Below, piece by piece: positions 9,737 through 18,704 of a stretch of DNA of 64,000 nucleotides (positions are counted from its first letter, which is position 1; each line of letters begins with the position of its first letter). The translations under genes were made by a program, and so were the position numbers. The stretch is taken from positions 40,414 to 104,413 of the forward strand of contig NZ_CAMDLM010000011.1 of NCBI RefSeq assembly GCF_945901735.1, in the 5' to 3' direction. Origin of the DNA: Limnohabitans sp. Rim8 (GTDB lineage: Bacteria > Pseudomonadota > Gammaproteobacteria > Burkholderiales > Burkholderiaceae_C). The notes beneath the pieces were generated by a model. That model was not told the DNA's origin, did no database searches, and saw only the letters and a program-made list of their open reading frames with translations.

Positions 9737-11236
9737 ATGACCCGCATCCTGATCGCTGGTTACCAGCACGAGACCAACACCTTTGCCCCCAGCCTGGCCG
9801 ATTGGGCCGCCTTCCAAAGCGGCGAGGCTTTTCCGGCCTATGTGCGTGGGCAAGCCATGCTGGACCAGATGACGGGCGTGAACATTCCGGCAGGCGGCTT
9901 CATCGATGCAGCGCGGCGCGAAGGCTGGCAGTTGGTGCCTTCGGCTTGGGCCGGTGCCACGCCGTCTTCTTATGTGACGCAAGATGCGTTCGAGCGCATT
10001 TGCGGCGCCATCCTGGAAGACGTGCGAGCGGCCTTGGTGCAGGGCCTTGACGGTGTGTACCTGGATTTGCATGGCGCAGCCGTGGCCGAAAACGCCGACG
10101 ACAGCGAAGGCGAACTGATCGCACGCATCCGCGCCGTGGTGGGCCCCAAACTGCCCATTGTGGCCAGCCTGGACCTGCACGCCAACGTGACCGAGCGCAT
10201 GCTGCAGCTGTCCGATGGCCTGGTGGCCTACCGCACCTACCCGCACATCGACATGGCAGATACCGGCGAGCGGGCCGCCCTGCTGCTGCGCGAGCATTTT
10301 CGCGCGGGTGGCAAGCGCCCGATGCACGCGCGTCGCTTGCCGTTCTTGATTCCGCTCAACGCCCAAAGTACCTGGATGGCCCCGGCCAACGACCTGTATG
10401 ACGAGATGATTGCGCTGGAGTCGCAAACCGGCTGCATGCTCAGTTTTTGCATGGGTTTTCCGGCGTCTGACTTTGCCGAATGCGGTCCCGTGGTTTGGGG
10501 CCACGGCCCGCAGGCTGAAACGGCCGTGCAGCGCTTGTTCGAGCGCGTGGCCGAACCCGGCCAATGGCGTCCCGATGTGCTGCCTGCCCGCGAGGCCGTT
10601 GCGCAGGCTCTGGCCACCGCCGAGGTGTCTGCAGCCCCCGTGGTCGTGGCCGACACGCAAGACAACCCCGGCGCTGGCGGCGACAGCAACACCACCGGCA
10701 TGCTGCATGCCCTGCTGCAACAAGGCGCGGGTCAGTGCTGGCCCGGCCAAGTGGCGCTGGGTTTGTTGTACGACCCTGAAGCCGCCCGCATGGCCCACGC
10801 CGCAGGGGTGGGGGCCAGCCTGCAACTGGCTTTGGGCAAGGCCGTGCCCACCTTCACGGGCCTGGCGAGTGACCCGCCCTTACAGGGGCGCTTCACGGTG
10901 CGGGCTTTGGGGCCAGATTACTGCGAACTCAAAGGCCCGATGATGACCGGCATGAAAGCCCACATCGGTCCTTGCGCCTGCCTCGAAATCGATGGCGTGC
11001 TGATCGCCGTGTCCAGCGGCAAATGCCAGATGCTTGACCGCGAACTGTTTCGCGCCGTGGGCATCCACCCCGAGCAAATGAAGCTGCTCGTGGTCAAAAG
11101 CTCTAACCATTTTCGGGCCGACTTCACGCCGATGGCCAGCCGCGTGCTGGTGGCCAAAGCGGCTGGCCCCATGGCCGCCGATCCGGGCGACTTGTCCTGG
11201 AAAAAACTCAGCCCCAACACCCGCACCCGACCTTGA
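9737..11236 (+). CDS. M81 family metallopeptidase (MlrC-like)
   Basis: A 499-residue member of the M81/MlrC family, named for the microcystin-degradation enzyme MlrC that cleaves linearised microcystin products. Family marks include HETNTFAP at residues 11-18, DLHGAA with H112, and SLDLHANVT with D146 and H148, likely zinc ligands. There is no signal peptide, so it acts in the cytoplasm. It follows the ABC ATPase by 23 bp. The ATG at 9737 is preferred over a TTG nine bases upstream. Most M81 proteins are uncharacterised and occur far from any microcystin pathway; no mlrA or mlrB is present, so only peptidase or amidohydrolase activity is inferred. Confidence 0.88.
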   Translation: MTRILIAGYQHETNTFAPSLADWAAFQSGEAFPAYVRGQAMLDQMTGVNIPAGGFIDAARREGWQLVPSAWAGATPSSYVTQDAFERICGAILEDVRAALVQGLDGVYLDLHGAAVAENADDSEGELIARIRAVVGPKLPIVASLDLHANVTERMLQLSDGLVAYRTYPHIDMADTGERAALLLREHFRAGGKRPMHARRLPFLIPLNAQSTWMAPANDLYDEMIALESQTGCMLSFCMGFPASDFAECGPVVWGHGPQAETAVQRLFERVAEPGQWRPDVLPAREAVAQALATAEVSAAPVVVADTQDNPGAGGDSNTTGMLHALLQQGAGQCWPGQVALGLLYDPEAARMAHAAGVGASLQLALGKAVPTFTGLASDPPLQGRFTVRALGPDYCELKGPMMTGMKAHIGPCACLEIDGVLIAVSSGKCQMLDRELFRAVGIHPEQMKLLVVKSSNHFRADFTPMASRVLVAKAAGPMAADPGDLSWKKLSPNTRTRP

Positions 11237-11285
11237 AGTGGCTTGACGGCCGGGCTTTTGATCATTTTTTGAAGAGGCACAACCC

Positions 11286-12704
11286 ATGAGCGCGACACCC
11301 CTAGACCTGACCCAGGCCCCGGCCCACGAACTGCTGGCGCTGTACCGCAGTGGCCAGGCCTCACCGGTTGAAGTCACGCAAGCGGTGCTTTCGCGCATCG
11401 AGCGCGTCAACCCGCAAATCAACGCCTTCTGTTGGGTGGACGAAAAAGCGGCTCTGGCCAGCGCCCGCGCCAGCGAAGCGCGTTGGCAAGCACACCGTCA
11501 GCAAGGCACGCCCGTGGGCGCTTTGGACGGTGTGCCCACCTCCATCAAAGACCTGATCCTGACCCAAGGTTGGCCCACCCTGCGCGGCAGCCGCACGGTT
11601 GACCCGAACCAGCCCTGGGATGTCGACGCCCCAGCCACCGCCCGCCTGCGCGAGGCCGGAGCCGTGTTGCTGGGCAAAACCACCACGCCCGAATTTGGTT
11701 GCAAGGGCGAGACCAACTCGCCCGCCACCGGCATCACGCGCAACCCCTGGAACCTGAACCACACCCCCGGTGGCTCCTCGGGCGGCACGGCGGCTGCCGT
11801 TGCTGCAGGCCTAGGTCCCATTGGCGTGGGCACCGACGGCGCGGGAAGTGTGCGGATTCCGGCGGCCTTTTGCGGCAACGTGGGCCTCAAACCCAGCTTT
11901 GGCCGCGTGCCGGCCTACCCCCTGTCACCTTTTGGCTCGGTGGCGCATTTGGGACCGCACACCATGAGCGTGCGCGACGCCGCCTTGATGACCAACGTGC
12001 TCAAGCAACCCGATGCCCGCGACTGGACATCGCTGCCGCCCGACGCCAGCGACTACACCTTGGGCCTGGAAGATGGTGTTCGCGGCCTTCGGATCGCCTA
12101 TTCGCCCACCCTGGGCTATGCGAAAAACGTGCACCCCGAAATCGCCGCTGCGGTGGATGCCGCCGTGCAGCAACTGCAGGCCCTGGGCGCGCATGTGGAG
12201 CAGATCGACCCCGGCTTCGAGGACCCGCTGGACATCACCACCGGGCTCTGGTTTTTGGGCGCCTACACCGTCTGGAAGGGCTTGAGCACCGCGCAGCAGG
12301 CAGTGGCCGACCCCGACTTCCAAACCGAGGCCGAGCTGGGTGAGCAACTGAGCGCCTTGCAAATCCAACAACTCAACCAACGCCGTGGCGTGTTGGGCTC
12401 GCACATGCGCCAGTTCATGCAGCGCTTTGACTTGCTGGTCACGCCTGCGGTGTCCATCCCGGCTTTTGAGGCGCGTGCAGCCGGAACGGTCACCATCGAC
12501 CCGGTATCCATGCTTGGCTGGACGCCTTTCAGCTACCCCTTCAACTTGACGCAGCAGCCCGCCATCACTGTGCCTTGTGGCCTGACCCAAAGTGGCTTGC
12601 CCATGGGCTTGCAGATCGTGGGGCCGATGTTTGGCGACGCGCTGGTGTTGCGCGCCGCACGGGCTTATGAATCGGTTCAACCGGTGGTGCGCCCGAGCAT
12701 TTGA
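11286..12704 (+). CDS. Amidase-signature family hydrolase, second copy in the block
   Basis: A 472-residue AS-family amidase with a fully canonical triad: K88 (TSIKDL), S164 in PGGSSGG, and nucleophile S188 in TDGAGSVRIPAAFCG. It is a cytoplasmic enzyme and the last gene of the importer operon, 49 bp after the MlrC-like gene with GAAGAGG before the ATG. It differs clearly from the divergent amidase at 3067-4497, which has an atypical nucleophile loop, so the two probably have different substrates. Glutamyl-tRNA amidotransferase subunit A is a distant relative, but no gatB or gatC is nearby. Confidence 0.9.
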   Translation: MSATPLDLTQAPAHELLALYRSGQASPVEVTQAVLSRIERVNPQINAFCWVDEKAALASARASEARWQAHRQQGTPVGALDGVPTSIKDLILTQGWPTLRGSRTVDPNQPWDVDAPATARLREAGAVLLGKTTTPEFGCKGETNSPATGITRNPWNLNHTPGGSSGGTAAAVAAGLGPIGVGTDGAGSVRIPAAFCGNVGLKPSFGRVPAYPLSPFGSVAHLGPHTMSVRDAALMTNVLKQPDARDWTSLPPDASDYTLGLEDGVRGLRIAYSPTLGYAKNVHPEIAAAVDAAVQQLQALGAHVEQIDPGFEDPLDITTGLWFLGAYTVWKGLSTAQQAVADPDFQTEAELGEQLSALQIQQLNQRRGVLGSHMRQFMQRFDLLVTPAVSIPAFEARAAGTVTIDPVSMLGWTPFSYPFNLTQQPAITVPCGLTQSGLPMGLQIVGPMFGDALVLRAARAYESVQPVVRPSI

Positions 12705-12754
12705 AACTGCCGCTTGTCGACCGACGGACCACCCCGGTGTCGCCCCAATTGATT

Positions 12755-12793
12755 TGACCCATTCTTTTGGTCTAATAATCGGCTGACCCATTC
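12755..12793 (+). promoter_or_regulatory. Direct repeat around a promoter-like element
   Basis: TGACCCATTC occurs at 12755-12764 and again at 12784-12793, on either side of an A/T-rich TAATAAT at 12773-12779 that could be a -10 box (a possible -35, TTGATT, sits at 12749). This lies 42 bp upstream of the M23 peptidase gene. The repeat is exact; its role is inferred. Confidence 0.4.
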
Positions 12794-12834
12794 AGAGCAT
12801 TGTTTGGGAGTCGTGGCGTTTTCAGGGGGCAGCA

Positions 12835-13776
12835 ATGCAATTGATTTGGGTAGCAGGACCTGCCGCCAAAGTGGTCACCATTTCGATCACCACTCGCACG
12901 GTGTTGATGGCCGTGGCGACCGTATCCGCTTTTCTGGTGGTGTTGGGTTTTGTGTTCAATTTGATCGGCTTGCGGGTGGCCGTGGAGTATGCGCCCAAAT
13001 GGGCCCATCGCATGGGGGGTGTCACCAGCCACAGCGAGCAGCAAAAGATCGAGGCCGATTACCGGGGCAAGCTCGATGAACTGGACCGTCAGCTGAGCAG
13101 CGTGACCGATCGACTGACGCAATTGGAGCGGCTGAAAAACCAGGCCTTGGGTCGCCTTGGCCTTGAAAAGCTTTTGTCTTTTTCGCCCTCGGTGCCAGTC
13201 GATGGCTTGCTGGGTCGTGGTGGTCCCATGAACTTGTGGTCCATGTGGAGCGTGGGCGATGTGACGCTCAAAGCTCAGATTGACCAGTCTTTGCAAAAAG
13301 CGCAGCGATACGACGCAGCCATGCGAGACATGCAAAACCGGTGGCAAAAAGACCTGGGGCGCATGGACTTGTTGCCCACCTTGTTGCCCATTTCCGGCGA
13401 CTTCGCGGTGACCAGTGGTTTTGGTTTTCGGGTCGACCCGATGACACGCTTGCCCAGCAGGCACGAAGGCATCGACTTCGTGGCGCCGGTCGGCACACCG
13501 GTTTTGTCTACGGCGCCAGGTATGGTGCTGCGGGCAGAGCATGCGGGAGCCTACGGCAACGTGGTGGACATTGAGCACGTTGATGGTTTTGTGACCCGCT
13601 ATGCTCACCTGCAGGCCATCCACGTGCAAGCGGGGCAAGTCATTGCGCCGCAGCAAACCGTGGGCACCTTGGGTAACACGGGGCGCTCTTCCGGGCCTCA
13701 CCTGCATTACGAAGTCATTTTCAATGGTCGAGCCTTGCATCCTGTCAAGGCATTGGCCGCCTGGGGCCGCTCCTGA
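12835..13776 (+). CDS. Membrane-anchored M23 (LytM) peptidoglycan endopeptidase
   Basis: A 313-residue protein with one membrane helix at about residues 22-46, a periplasmic coiled-coil-prone linker (about 65-110) and a C-terminal LytM domain (about 185-305). Zinc ligands H210, D214 and H291 and catalytic H258 are all present (RHEGIDF, YAHL, GPHLHYE), so it should be an active cell-wall hydrolase, not a degenerate EnvC/NlpD-type activator. AGGGGG lies just before the ATG. It precedes a bactofilin gene by 33 bp. Bactofilin-M23 pairs are known cell-shape modules (for example CcmA with Csd1 in Helicobacter), so localised wall remodelling is the likely role. Confidence 0.92.
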   Translation: MQLIWVAGPAAKVVTISITTRTVLMAVATVSAFLVVLGFVFNLIGLRVAVEYAPKWAHRMGGVTSHSEQQKIEADYRGKLDELDRQLSSVTDRLTQLERLKNQALGRLGLEKLLSFSPSVPVDGLLGRGGPMNLWSMWSVGDVTLKAQIDQSLQKAQRYDAAMRDMQNRWQKDLGRMDLLPTLLPISGDFAVTSGFGFRVDPMTRLPSRHEGIDFVAPVGTPVLSTAPGMVLRAEHAGAYGNVVDIEHVDGFVTRYAHLQAIHVQAGQVIAPQQTVGTLGNTGRSSGPHLHYEVIFNGRALHPVKALAAWGRS

Positions 13777-13809
13777 AGCGGCTCCGATACATTAAAAGAG
13801 GAGTAACCC

Positions 13810-14265
13810 ATGTTCGGAACCAAGAAAACCAAGATCACCCCACTGGTCATGGGGCAGGAGAAATTTGACACCTTGATTGGGCGAAATGCCGAAATCCATG
13901 GCTGCCTCAAGCTCAATGAAAGCGTGCGGATCGACGGCAAGGTGGTGGGCAACATCGAAGCGTCCAAAGACGCGGCCATTTCGGTGGTGATCGGCCCCCA
14001 TGGCGAGATTCAAGGTGACGTGGTGGCCAGCCGCATCATCGTCGCGGGCAAAGTCTCGGGCAACCTGCATGGCTTTGAGCGGGTGGAGCTCATGGCCAGT
14101 GCGCTGGTGCAAGGCGATATCAAATATGCCTCCATGGCGGTCGAGCATGGCGCGCGCTTGTTGGGCTTGATGCTCCAAGTTGAATCTGTCAACGCGCCCA
14201 ATCGTTCGGACCGTGACGCGCAGGCCGTCATCCGCAAAGCCAAAACGGCAGGTCAGATGGAGTGA
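13810..14265 (+). CDS. Bactofilin, polymer-forming cytoskeletal protein
   Basis: A 151-residue bactofilin (DUF583). The core, from about residue 20 to 120, shows the glycine- and hydrophobic-rich repeats of the right-handed beta-helix ([20 protein letters not shown] and onward), flanked by short disordered tails. Bactofilins polymerise without nucleotide and usually sit on the inner membrane, where they position wall enzymes. The adjacent M23 peptidase is the expected client. AGAGGAG precedes the ATG. Confidence 0.94.
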   Translation: MFGTKKTKITPLVMGQEKFDTLIGRNAEIHGCLKLNESVRIDGKVVGNIEASKDAAISVVIGPHGEIQGDVVASRIIVAGKVSGNLHGFERVELMASALVQGDIKYASMAVEHGARLLGLMLQVESVNAPNRSDRDAQAVIRKAKTAGQME

Positions 14266-14311
14266 TGCTCGGTCCAACTGGGCGACGGGCAAAAATCATT
14301 ATCATCGGCGA

Positions 14312-15079
14312 ATGACATTTTTAGCCATCGACGTAGGCAATACCCGCCTGAAATGGGCGTTGTACGAGCAACCCAGTCCCCGTGCTGAATTGGTGGCCCA
14401 TGGCGCCGAATTCCTTGAAAACATCGACCGGCTTTCGGAAGGCCCTTGGGCCCAGTTGCCAGTGCCTCACCATATGCTCGGCTGCGTGGTGGCGGGTGAT
14501 GCCATCAAGCGCCGCGTGCAAGAGCAAATGGATTTGTGGGACTTCCCGCCCCAGTGGGTGGTGCCCAGCTTGCAAGAAGCCGGGCTCGTCAACGGCTACG
14601 ACCATCCCTCGCGCTTGGGTGCAGACCGTTGGGTGGCCATGATTGGTGCGCGCCAGCGCATGCTGGCGCAGGGAGGACCTGCGCGCCCGCTGGTGGTGGT
14701 CATGGTGGGCACAGCCGTCACGGTGGAGGCCATCGACGCCGAAGGGCGCTTTTTAGGCGGCCTGATCCTGCCGGGCCACGGCATCATGTTGCGTGCCCTC
14801 GAGTCGGGTACAGCCGGGTTGCATGTGCCCACGGGCGAGGTGACCCACTTTCCTACCAACACCAGCGACGCCCTGACCAGCGGTGGAACTTACGCCATTG
14901 CCGGGGCGTGCGAGCGCATGGTGCAGCACCTGCGAGACCACACCCACTTGGAGCCGGTGTGCATCATGACGGGCGGTGCAGGCTGGAAAATGGCCCCGAG
15001 CATGTCGGTGCAGTTCGAGCTGGTGGACAACCTGATTTTCGATGGTCTCTTGGCCATAGCCGCATCGCGCTTTGCCTGA
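14312..15079 (+). CDS. coaX: Type III pantothenate kinase
   Basis: Phosphorylates pantothenate in the first step of coenzyme A synthesis. The 255-residue protein opens with the ASKHA phosphate-loop motif [17 protein letters not shown], followed by [11 protein letters not shown] near residue 105 and [10 protein letters not shown] near 132, all typical of CoaX. The ATG at 14312 puts the first beta strand at the N-terminus as in the family; longer in-frame extensions would overlap the bactofilin gene. It stands alone here, without the birA that often precedes it in relatives. Confidence 0.93.
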   Translation: MTFLAIDVGNTRLKWALYEQPSPRAELVAHGAEFLENIDRLSEGPWAQLPVPHHMLGCVVAGDAIKRRVQEQMDLWDFPPQWVVPSLQEAGLVNGYDHPSRLGADRWVAMIGARQRMLAQGGPARPLVVVMVGTAVTVEAIDAEGRFLGGLILPGHGIMLRALESGTAGLHVPTGEVTHFPTNTSDALTSGGTYAIAGACERMVQHLRDHTHLEPVCIMTGGAGWKMAPSMSVQFELVDNLIFDGLLAIAASRFA

Positions 15080-15111
15080 AGGCCGCAGCGCAGCGTGCGT
15101 CAGGCGCTGGG

Positions 15112-15777
15112 TCAACGCTGAGTCGCGCTGTAGGCTGTGCTCAGGCCGTGCAGGTGATTTTGCAAGTCAGCGCTGGCCATATAAGGCGTGAGCAAGGCCA
15201 GCACGTGCTGAGCCCCCCGGGTCAGGGCCAAACCTGCGTTGGCGGGCTCCATAGCGTGTCGTGGGTCTCGAACATACTCGTAGCTCAGCCAATACGTCAC
15301 CATCACCGTCATGCTGGCCGACAGGGTTTCGACGCTGTCCGGGTCGATGCGCATCAGACCCGATGCCGCAAGTGACTCCAGCATCTGCCGAAACGCATGG
15401 GTCTTGCGCGTGAGCACGGCGTGAAAATGCATTTCCAGATGCCGGTTGCCCGACAACAAGTTGTTCAGGTCGCGGTACAAAAATCGGTGGTTCCAGACGC
15501 GCTCAAAAAGCGAGTGCAGAAAAAACCAGGCGTCCTCAATGTCGCGCACATCCGGCGCAGCATCCAACAGGGCCAACATGGCGCGCTCGTACTGGTCAAA
15601 TAGGTGGTTGACCAGCGCGTCCTTGGAGGCAAAGTGGTAGTAAAGGTTGCCGGGGCTGATGCTCAGTTCGGCCGAGATCAGCGTGGTTGACACATTCGGT
15701 TCGCCGAACCGGTTGAACAGGCCCAGCGTCACCTCGGCGATGCGCTCAGCGGTGCGGCGGGGGGCTTTTTTGGCCAT
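15112..15777 (-). CDS. TetR family transcriptional regulator
   Basis: A 221-residue regulator with an N-terminal TetR helix-turn-helix (residues about 8-55, ISPGNLYYHFASKDALVNHL) and a C-terminal ligand domain of the kind annotated in fatty-acid or PHA-related TetR proteins. It is 28 bp upstream on the same strand of the gap before the phasin gene at 15806-16396, and the gene order suggests a link to polyhydroxyalkanoate metabolism. The ligand is unknown. Confidence 0.88.
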   Translation of the reverse strand: MAKKAPRRTAERIAEVTLGLFNRFGEPNVSTTLISAELSISPGNLYYHFASKDALVNHLFDQYERAMLALLDAAPDVRDIEDAWFFLHSLFERVWNHRFLYRDLNNLLSGNRHLEMHFHAVLTRKTHAFRQMLESLAASGLMRIDPDSVETLSASMTVMVTYWLSYEYVRDPRHAMEPANAGLALTRGAQHVLALLTPYMASADLQNHLHGLSTAYSATQR

Positions 15778-15805
15778 GGCAAGTCAGCGGCGTGGGCCAG
15801 GCCGA

Positions 15806-16396
15806 TCAGGCCGATTTGCTGCGCTGCTTTTTGGCGCTGGCCGATGAAGTATTGGGGGCGGATTTGGTGGCAGTTTTTACGGCTGTTTTGCCCACAGAGT
15901 TGACCAAGGGTTTGGCCGAGACTTGGCGTGCCGATTTCGACAAGGGCTTGGCCTTTTTCGCGGCAGCCTGGCCTTGCAGCCCTTTGCTGCGGCTCATGGC
16001 GAGCCATTGCGTTTCGAGTTGGGTCACGCGGTCGTTGAGCATCTGGATGTCCAGCAGCGAGGGCATGCCCAGCCGATGCAAGGCCTTGGCCACGCGGTCT
16101 TCAAACAGGTGTTCCAGCTTGTCCACCCGCCCCGAGGCGGGTTGACCAAAGTCGGTCGCCATGTGGCTCAGGCGTTCGGTGGCCTCTTGCAGGCGTTGTT
16201 GCGCCTCGGACTGGCTTTTGCGCTGTAAGGCCAGTCCGTCGTTGACCAGCGCCTCGATCGCTTTGCTGCCTTCTTGCTGCGCTTTGGCCAGCGCTCCCAA
16301 GCCGGCCAGCCAAACATGCTGCGCCGGCGGCGCCAGGCTGTCGGAGGCGTCGGCCTTGGGGTGGGTCTTGTGGGGGGTGTCTTTTGATGAGGCCAT
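15806..16396 (-). CDS. Phasin-type PHA granule-associated protein
   Basis: A 196-residue protein with an amphipathic, heptad-rich phasin core (residues about 25-130) and a basic Lys/Ala/Ser-rich tail (about 145-196), the layout of PhaI/PhaF-type granule proteins in which the histone-like tail can bind DNA. The start at 16396 has AGGAAG before it; the longer open frame to 16597 would run across the divergent rfbB promoter and start and lacks phasin similarity. The role is to coat polyhydroxyalkanoate granules and possibly segregate them. No PHA synthase gene lies in the window. Confidence 0.85.
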   Translation of the reverse strand: MASSKDTPHKTHPKADASDSLAPPAQHVWLAGLGALAKAQQEGSKAIEALVNDGLALQRKSQSEAQQRLQEATERLSHMATDFGQPASGRVDKLEHLFEDRVAKALHRLGMPSLLDIQMLNDRVTQLETQWLAMSRSKGLQGQAAAKKAKPLSKSARQVSAKPLVNSVGKTAVKTATKSAPNTSSASAKKQRSKSA

Positions 16397-16553
16397 GGTG
16401 CACTTCCTGAACAGTCCGCCACTGTAACCTGATGCCGCCGCTTTGGGCACTGGGTTGCAGCCAGCCGCTGTTTGCCAGAATCGCTCGGCGATGCTTCTAA
16501 AATCGGCATTTGTTGGTGCAGCCTCCCGTGGCACCCTTGAGCAGATTTCATCC

Positions 16554-17660
16554 ATGACCCTTCTTGTCACCGGCGCAGCCGGATTCATCGGCGCCAACTT
16601 TGTGCTGGACTGGCTGGCATCCAGTCAAGAGCCCATCATCAACCTCGACAAACTCACCTACGCGGGCAATCTGGAATCCTTGTCCAGCCTGCAAGGCGAT
16701 GCGCGGCATGTCTTTGTGCAAGGCGACATCGGTGACGCCGAACTGGTCAACCGCTTGCTGGCCGAGCACCAACCCCGCGCTGTGCTCAACTTCGCCGCCG
16801 AAAGCCATGTGGACCGCTCCATCCATGGCCCGGGAGACTTCATCGAAACCAACATCGTGGGCACCTTCCGATTGCTGGAGTCGGTGCGCGGGTACTGGGG
16901 CACCCTACCCGTGGGTGCGGACTCTGACCCCGAACAAGCGCCTTCGCGGTCAGAGACCGCTCCCACGAGGAAGGACTTTCGGTTTTTGCACGTGTCCACC
17001 GACGAGGTCTACGGCTCACTGGCCAAAGACGACCCAGCCTTCAGTGAAACCCACCGCTACGAGCCCAACAGCCCCTACAGCGCGAGCAAGGCTGCCAGCG
17101 ACCACCTGGTGCGCGCCTGGCACCACACCTATGGCCTGCCGGTGCTCACCACCAATTGCAGCAATAACTACGGCCCGTTCCATTTCCCTGAAAAACTCAT
17201 CCCGCTGATGATCGTCAATGCGCTGGCGGGCAAGCCCTTGCCGGTGTACGGCGACGGCATGCAGATCCGCGACTGGCTCTACGTCAAGGACCACTGCAGT
17301 GCGATTCGCCGTGTGCTCGAGGCTGGGCGTCTGGGCGAGACCTACAACGTGGGCGGCTGGAACGAAAAGCCCAACATCGAGATTGTCAAAACGGTGTGCG
17401 CGCTGCTGGACGAGTTGCGCCCCCGAGCTGATGGCCAGCCCTATGCCCAGCAAATCAGCTACGTGACCGACCGCCCCGGCCACGACCGACGTTATGCGAT
17501 TGATGCGCGCAAGCTCGAAGCCGAGTTGGGCTGGAAGCCGGCCGAGACCTTTGAAACCGGCATCCGCAAAACCGTGCAGTGGTATTTGGCCAACCCTCAA
17601 TGGGTCAGCCATGTGCAAAGCGGTGCTTACCGAGACTGGGTGAACAAGCAGTACGCATGA
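16554..17660 (+). CDS. rfbB: dTDP-glucose 4,6-dehydratase with an in-frame repeat insertion
   Basis: Converts dTDP-glucose to dTDP-4-keto-6-deoxyglucose in dTDP-rhamnose synthesis. The 368-residue extended SDR has the NAD motif [11 protein letters not shown] (6-16), the catalytic STDEVYG (148-154) and YSASK with Y175 and K179. Residues about 120-140, between YWGTLP and DFRFLHV, are encoded by a 58-bp palindromic repeat that adds about 16-20 residues compared with the family norm in this loop. The loop lies just before the active-site strand, so folding and activity deserve a check, though frame and all catalytic residues are kept. rfbD follows; rfbA and rfbC are not here. Confidence 0.93.
   Translation: MTLLVTGAAGFIGANFVLDWLASSQEPIINLDKLTYAGNLESLSSLQGDARHVFVQGDIGDAELVNRLLAEHQPRAVLNFAAESHVDRSIHGPGDFIETNIVGTFRLLESVRGYWGTLPVGADSDPEQAPSRSETAPTRKDFRFLHVSTDEVYGSLAKDDPAFSETHRYEPNSPYSASKAASDHLVRAWHHTYGLPVLTTNCSNNYGPFHFPEKLIPLMIVNALAGKPLPVYGDGMQIRDWLYVKDHCSAIRRVLEAGRLGETYNVGGWNEKPNIEIVKTVCALLDELRPRADGQPYAQQISYVTDRPGHDRRYAIDARKLEAELGWKPAETFETGIRKTVQWYLANPQWVSHVQSGAYRDWVNKQYA
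16910..16967. repeat. Palindromic repeat inserted in frame within rfbB
   Basis: Two 20-bp arms (16910-16929 and 16948-16967) are inverted copies with two mismatches around an 18-bp loop; the arms read CGTGGGTGCGGACTCTGACC and the complement of GGTCAGAGACCGCTCCCACG. The GTGGGAGCGG-like ends resemble REP/BIME elements. It contributes coding sequence without a stop codon. Confidence 0.8.
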
Positions 17661-17663
17661 TGC

Positions 17664-17725
17664 GTCATGGCGAGCGCAGTGCGGCCATCCATGGATCGCC
17701 ACCTCGCTTCGCTCCTCGCGATGAC
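17664..17725. repeat. Palindromic interspersed repeat between rfbB and rfbD
   Basis: The ends GTCATGGCGAG and CTCGCGATGAC pair with one mismatch, and the centre CCATCCATGGAT is itself palindromic, so the whole 62 bp folds into a long hairpin. The ends match the widespread GTCATTGCGAGC-type intergenic repeat of many bacterial genomes. It may attenuate rfbD relative to rfbB. Confidence 0.75.
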
Positions 17726-17739
17726 TTTGGGAGCCTTTT

Positions 17740-18636
17740 TTGAAAATTCTGCTTTTGGGCAAAAACGGCCAAGTGGGTTGGGAGCTGCAGCGCAGCCTGG
17801 CCCCCTTGGGCCCAGTGTTGGCGCTGGACCGGCACAGCACAGACTTTTGCGGTGACTTGAGCCACCCGGAGCGCCTGGCGCAAACGGTGCGTGACTGGCG
17901 GCCCGACGTGATCGTCAACGCCGCCGCCCACACGGCTGTGGACAAGGCCGAGTCTGAGCCCGACCTGGCCCGCTGCCTCAACGCCACCGCCCCCGCCGCA
18001 CTGGCGCAGGCCGCCGCTCAAGTGGGTGCCTGGTTGGTGCATTACTCCACCGATTACGTGTTCAATGGCCAGGGCGTCCAGCCTTGGCGAGAAGGCGACG
18101 CCACCGGGCCGCTCAGCGTGTACGGTCAGACCAAACTCGAGGGCGAGCAAGCCATTGTGGCCAGTGGGTGCAAACACCTGATTTTCCGCACCAGCTGGGT
18201 CTATGCGGCGCGGGGCGGCAACTTTGCCAAGACCATGCTGCGCTTGGCCGGTGAACGCGAGCGCCTGACGGTGATCGATGACCAACACGGCGCACCTACC
18301 GGAGCAGACCTGATCGCCGATGTGACGTCACATGCTTTGGTGATTGCCATGACTGACCCGGCAGCGGGCCTGTCCGGCACTTACCACTTGGTGGCTGCGG
18401 GAGAGACCAGCTGGCATGGTTACGCCAGCCATGTGATCGCTCAGGCCCGGCAGATCCAGCCGGTACTGGCTTTGAAAGTGACCGACATCGCCCCCGTGCC
18501 CACTTCGGCTTTCCCGACGCCTGCCAAGCGGCCTTTGAATTCACGTTTAGACACCCACAAGCTGCAACTGGCCTTTGGGCTGGTGCTGCCGCCGTGGCAA
18601 CAAGGTGTCAACCGCATGCTGGCCGAGATTCTCTGA
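17740..18636 (+). CDS. rfbD: dTDP-4-dehydrorhamnose reductase
   Basis: Final step of dTDP-L-rhamnose synthesis. The 298-residue SDR opens [15 protein letters not shown] and carries STDYVFNG and the catalytic YGQTKLEGE motif. The start codon is TTG at 17740, with GGGAG 8 bp upstream; no ATG lies near, and the family N-terminus begins exactly here. It is separated from rfbB by a palindromic repeat. With rfbA and rfbC missing from the window, the pathway must be completed elsewhere on the chromosome. Confidence 0.94.
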   Translation: MKILLLGKNGQVGWELQRSLAPLGPVLALDRHSTDFCGDLSHPERLAQTVRDWRPDVIVNAAAHTAVDKAESEPDLARCLNATAPAALAQAAAQVGAWLVHYSTDYVFNGQGVQPWREGDATGPLSVYGQTKLEGEQAIVASGCKHLIFRTSWVYAARGGNFAKTMLRLAGERERLTVIDDQHGAPTGADLIADVTSHALVIAMTDPAAGLSGTYHLVAAGETSWHGYASHVIAQARQIQPVLALKVTDIAPVPTSAFPTPAKRPLNSRLDTHKLQLAFGLVLPPWQQGVNRMLAEIL

Positions 18637-18704
18637 GCTGTCTTGGGCTTGCGGCACAATCTCCTGAACTTTGTGAACCTTCTTCGACAACCCCGTTTCG
18701 CACC

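Noticed and set aside
9737..11236. Calling the M81 protein a microcystin-degrading MlrC
   Set aside because: M81 proteins are widespread and mostly uncharacterised; no mlrA, mlrB or mlrD gene is present, so only the family name is used.
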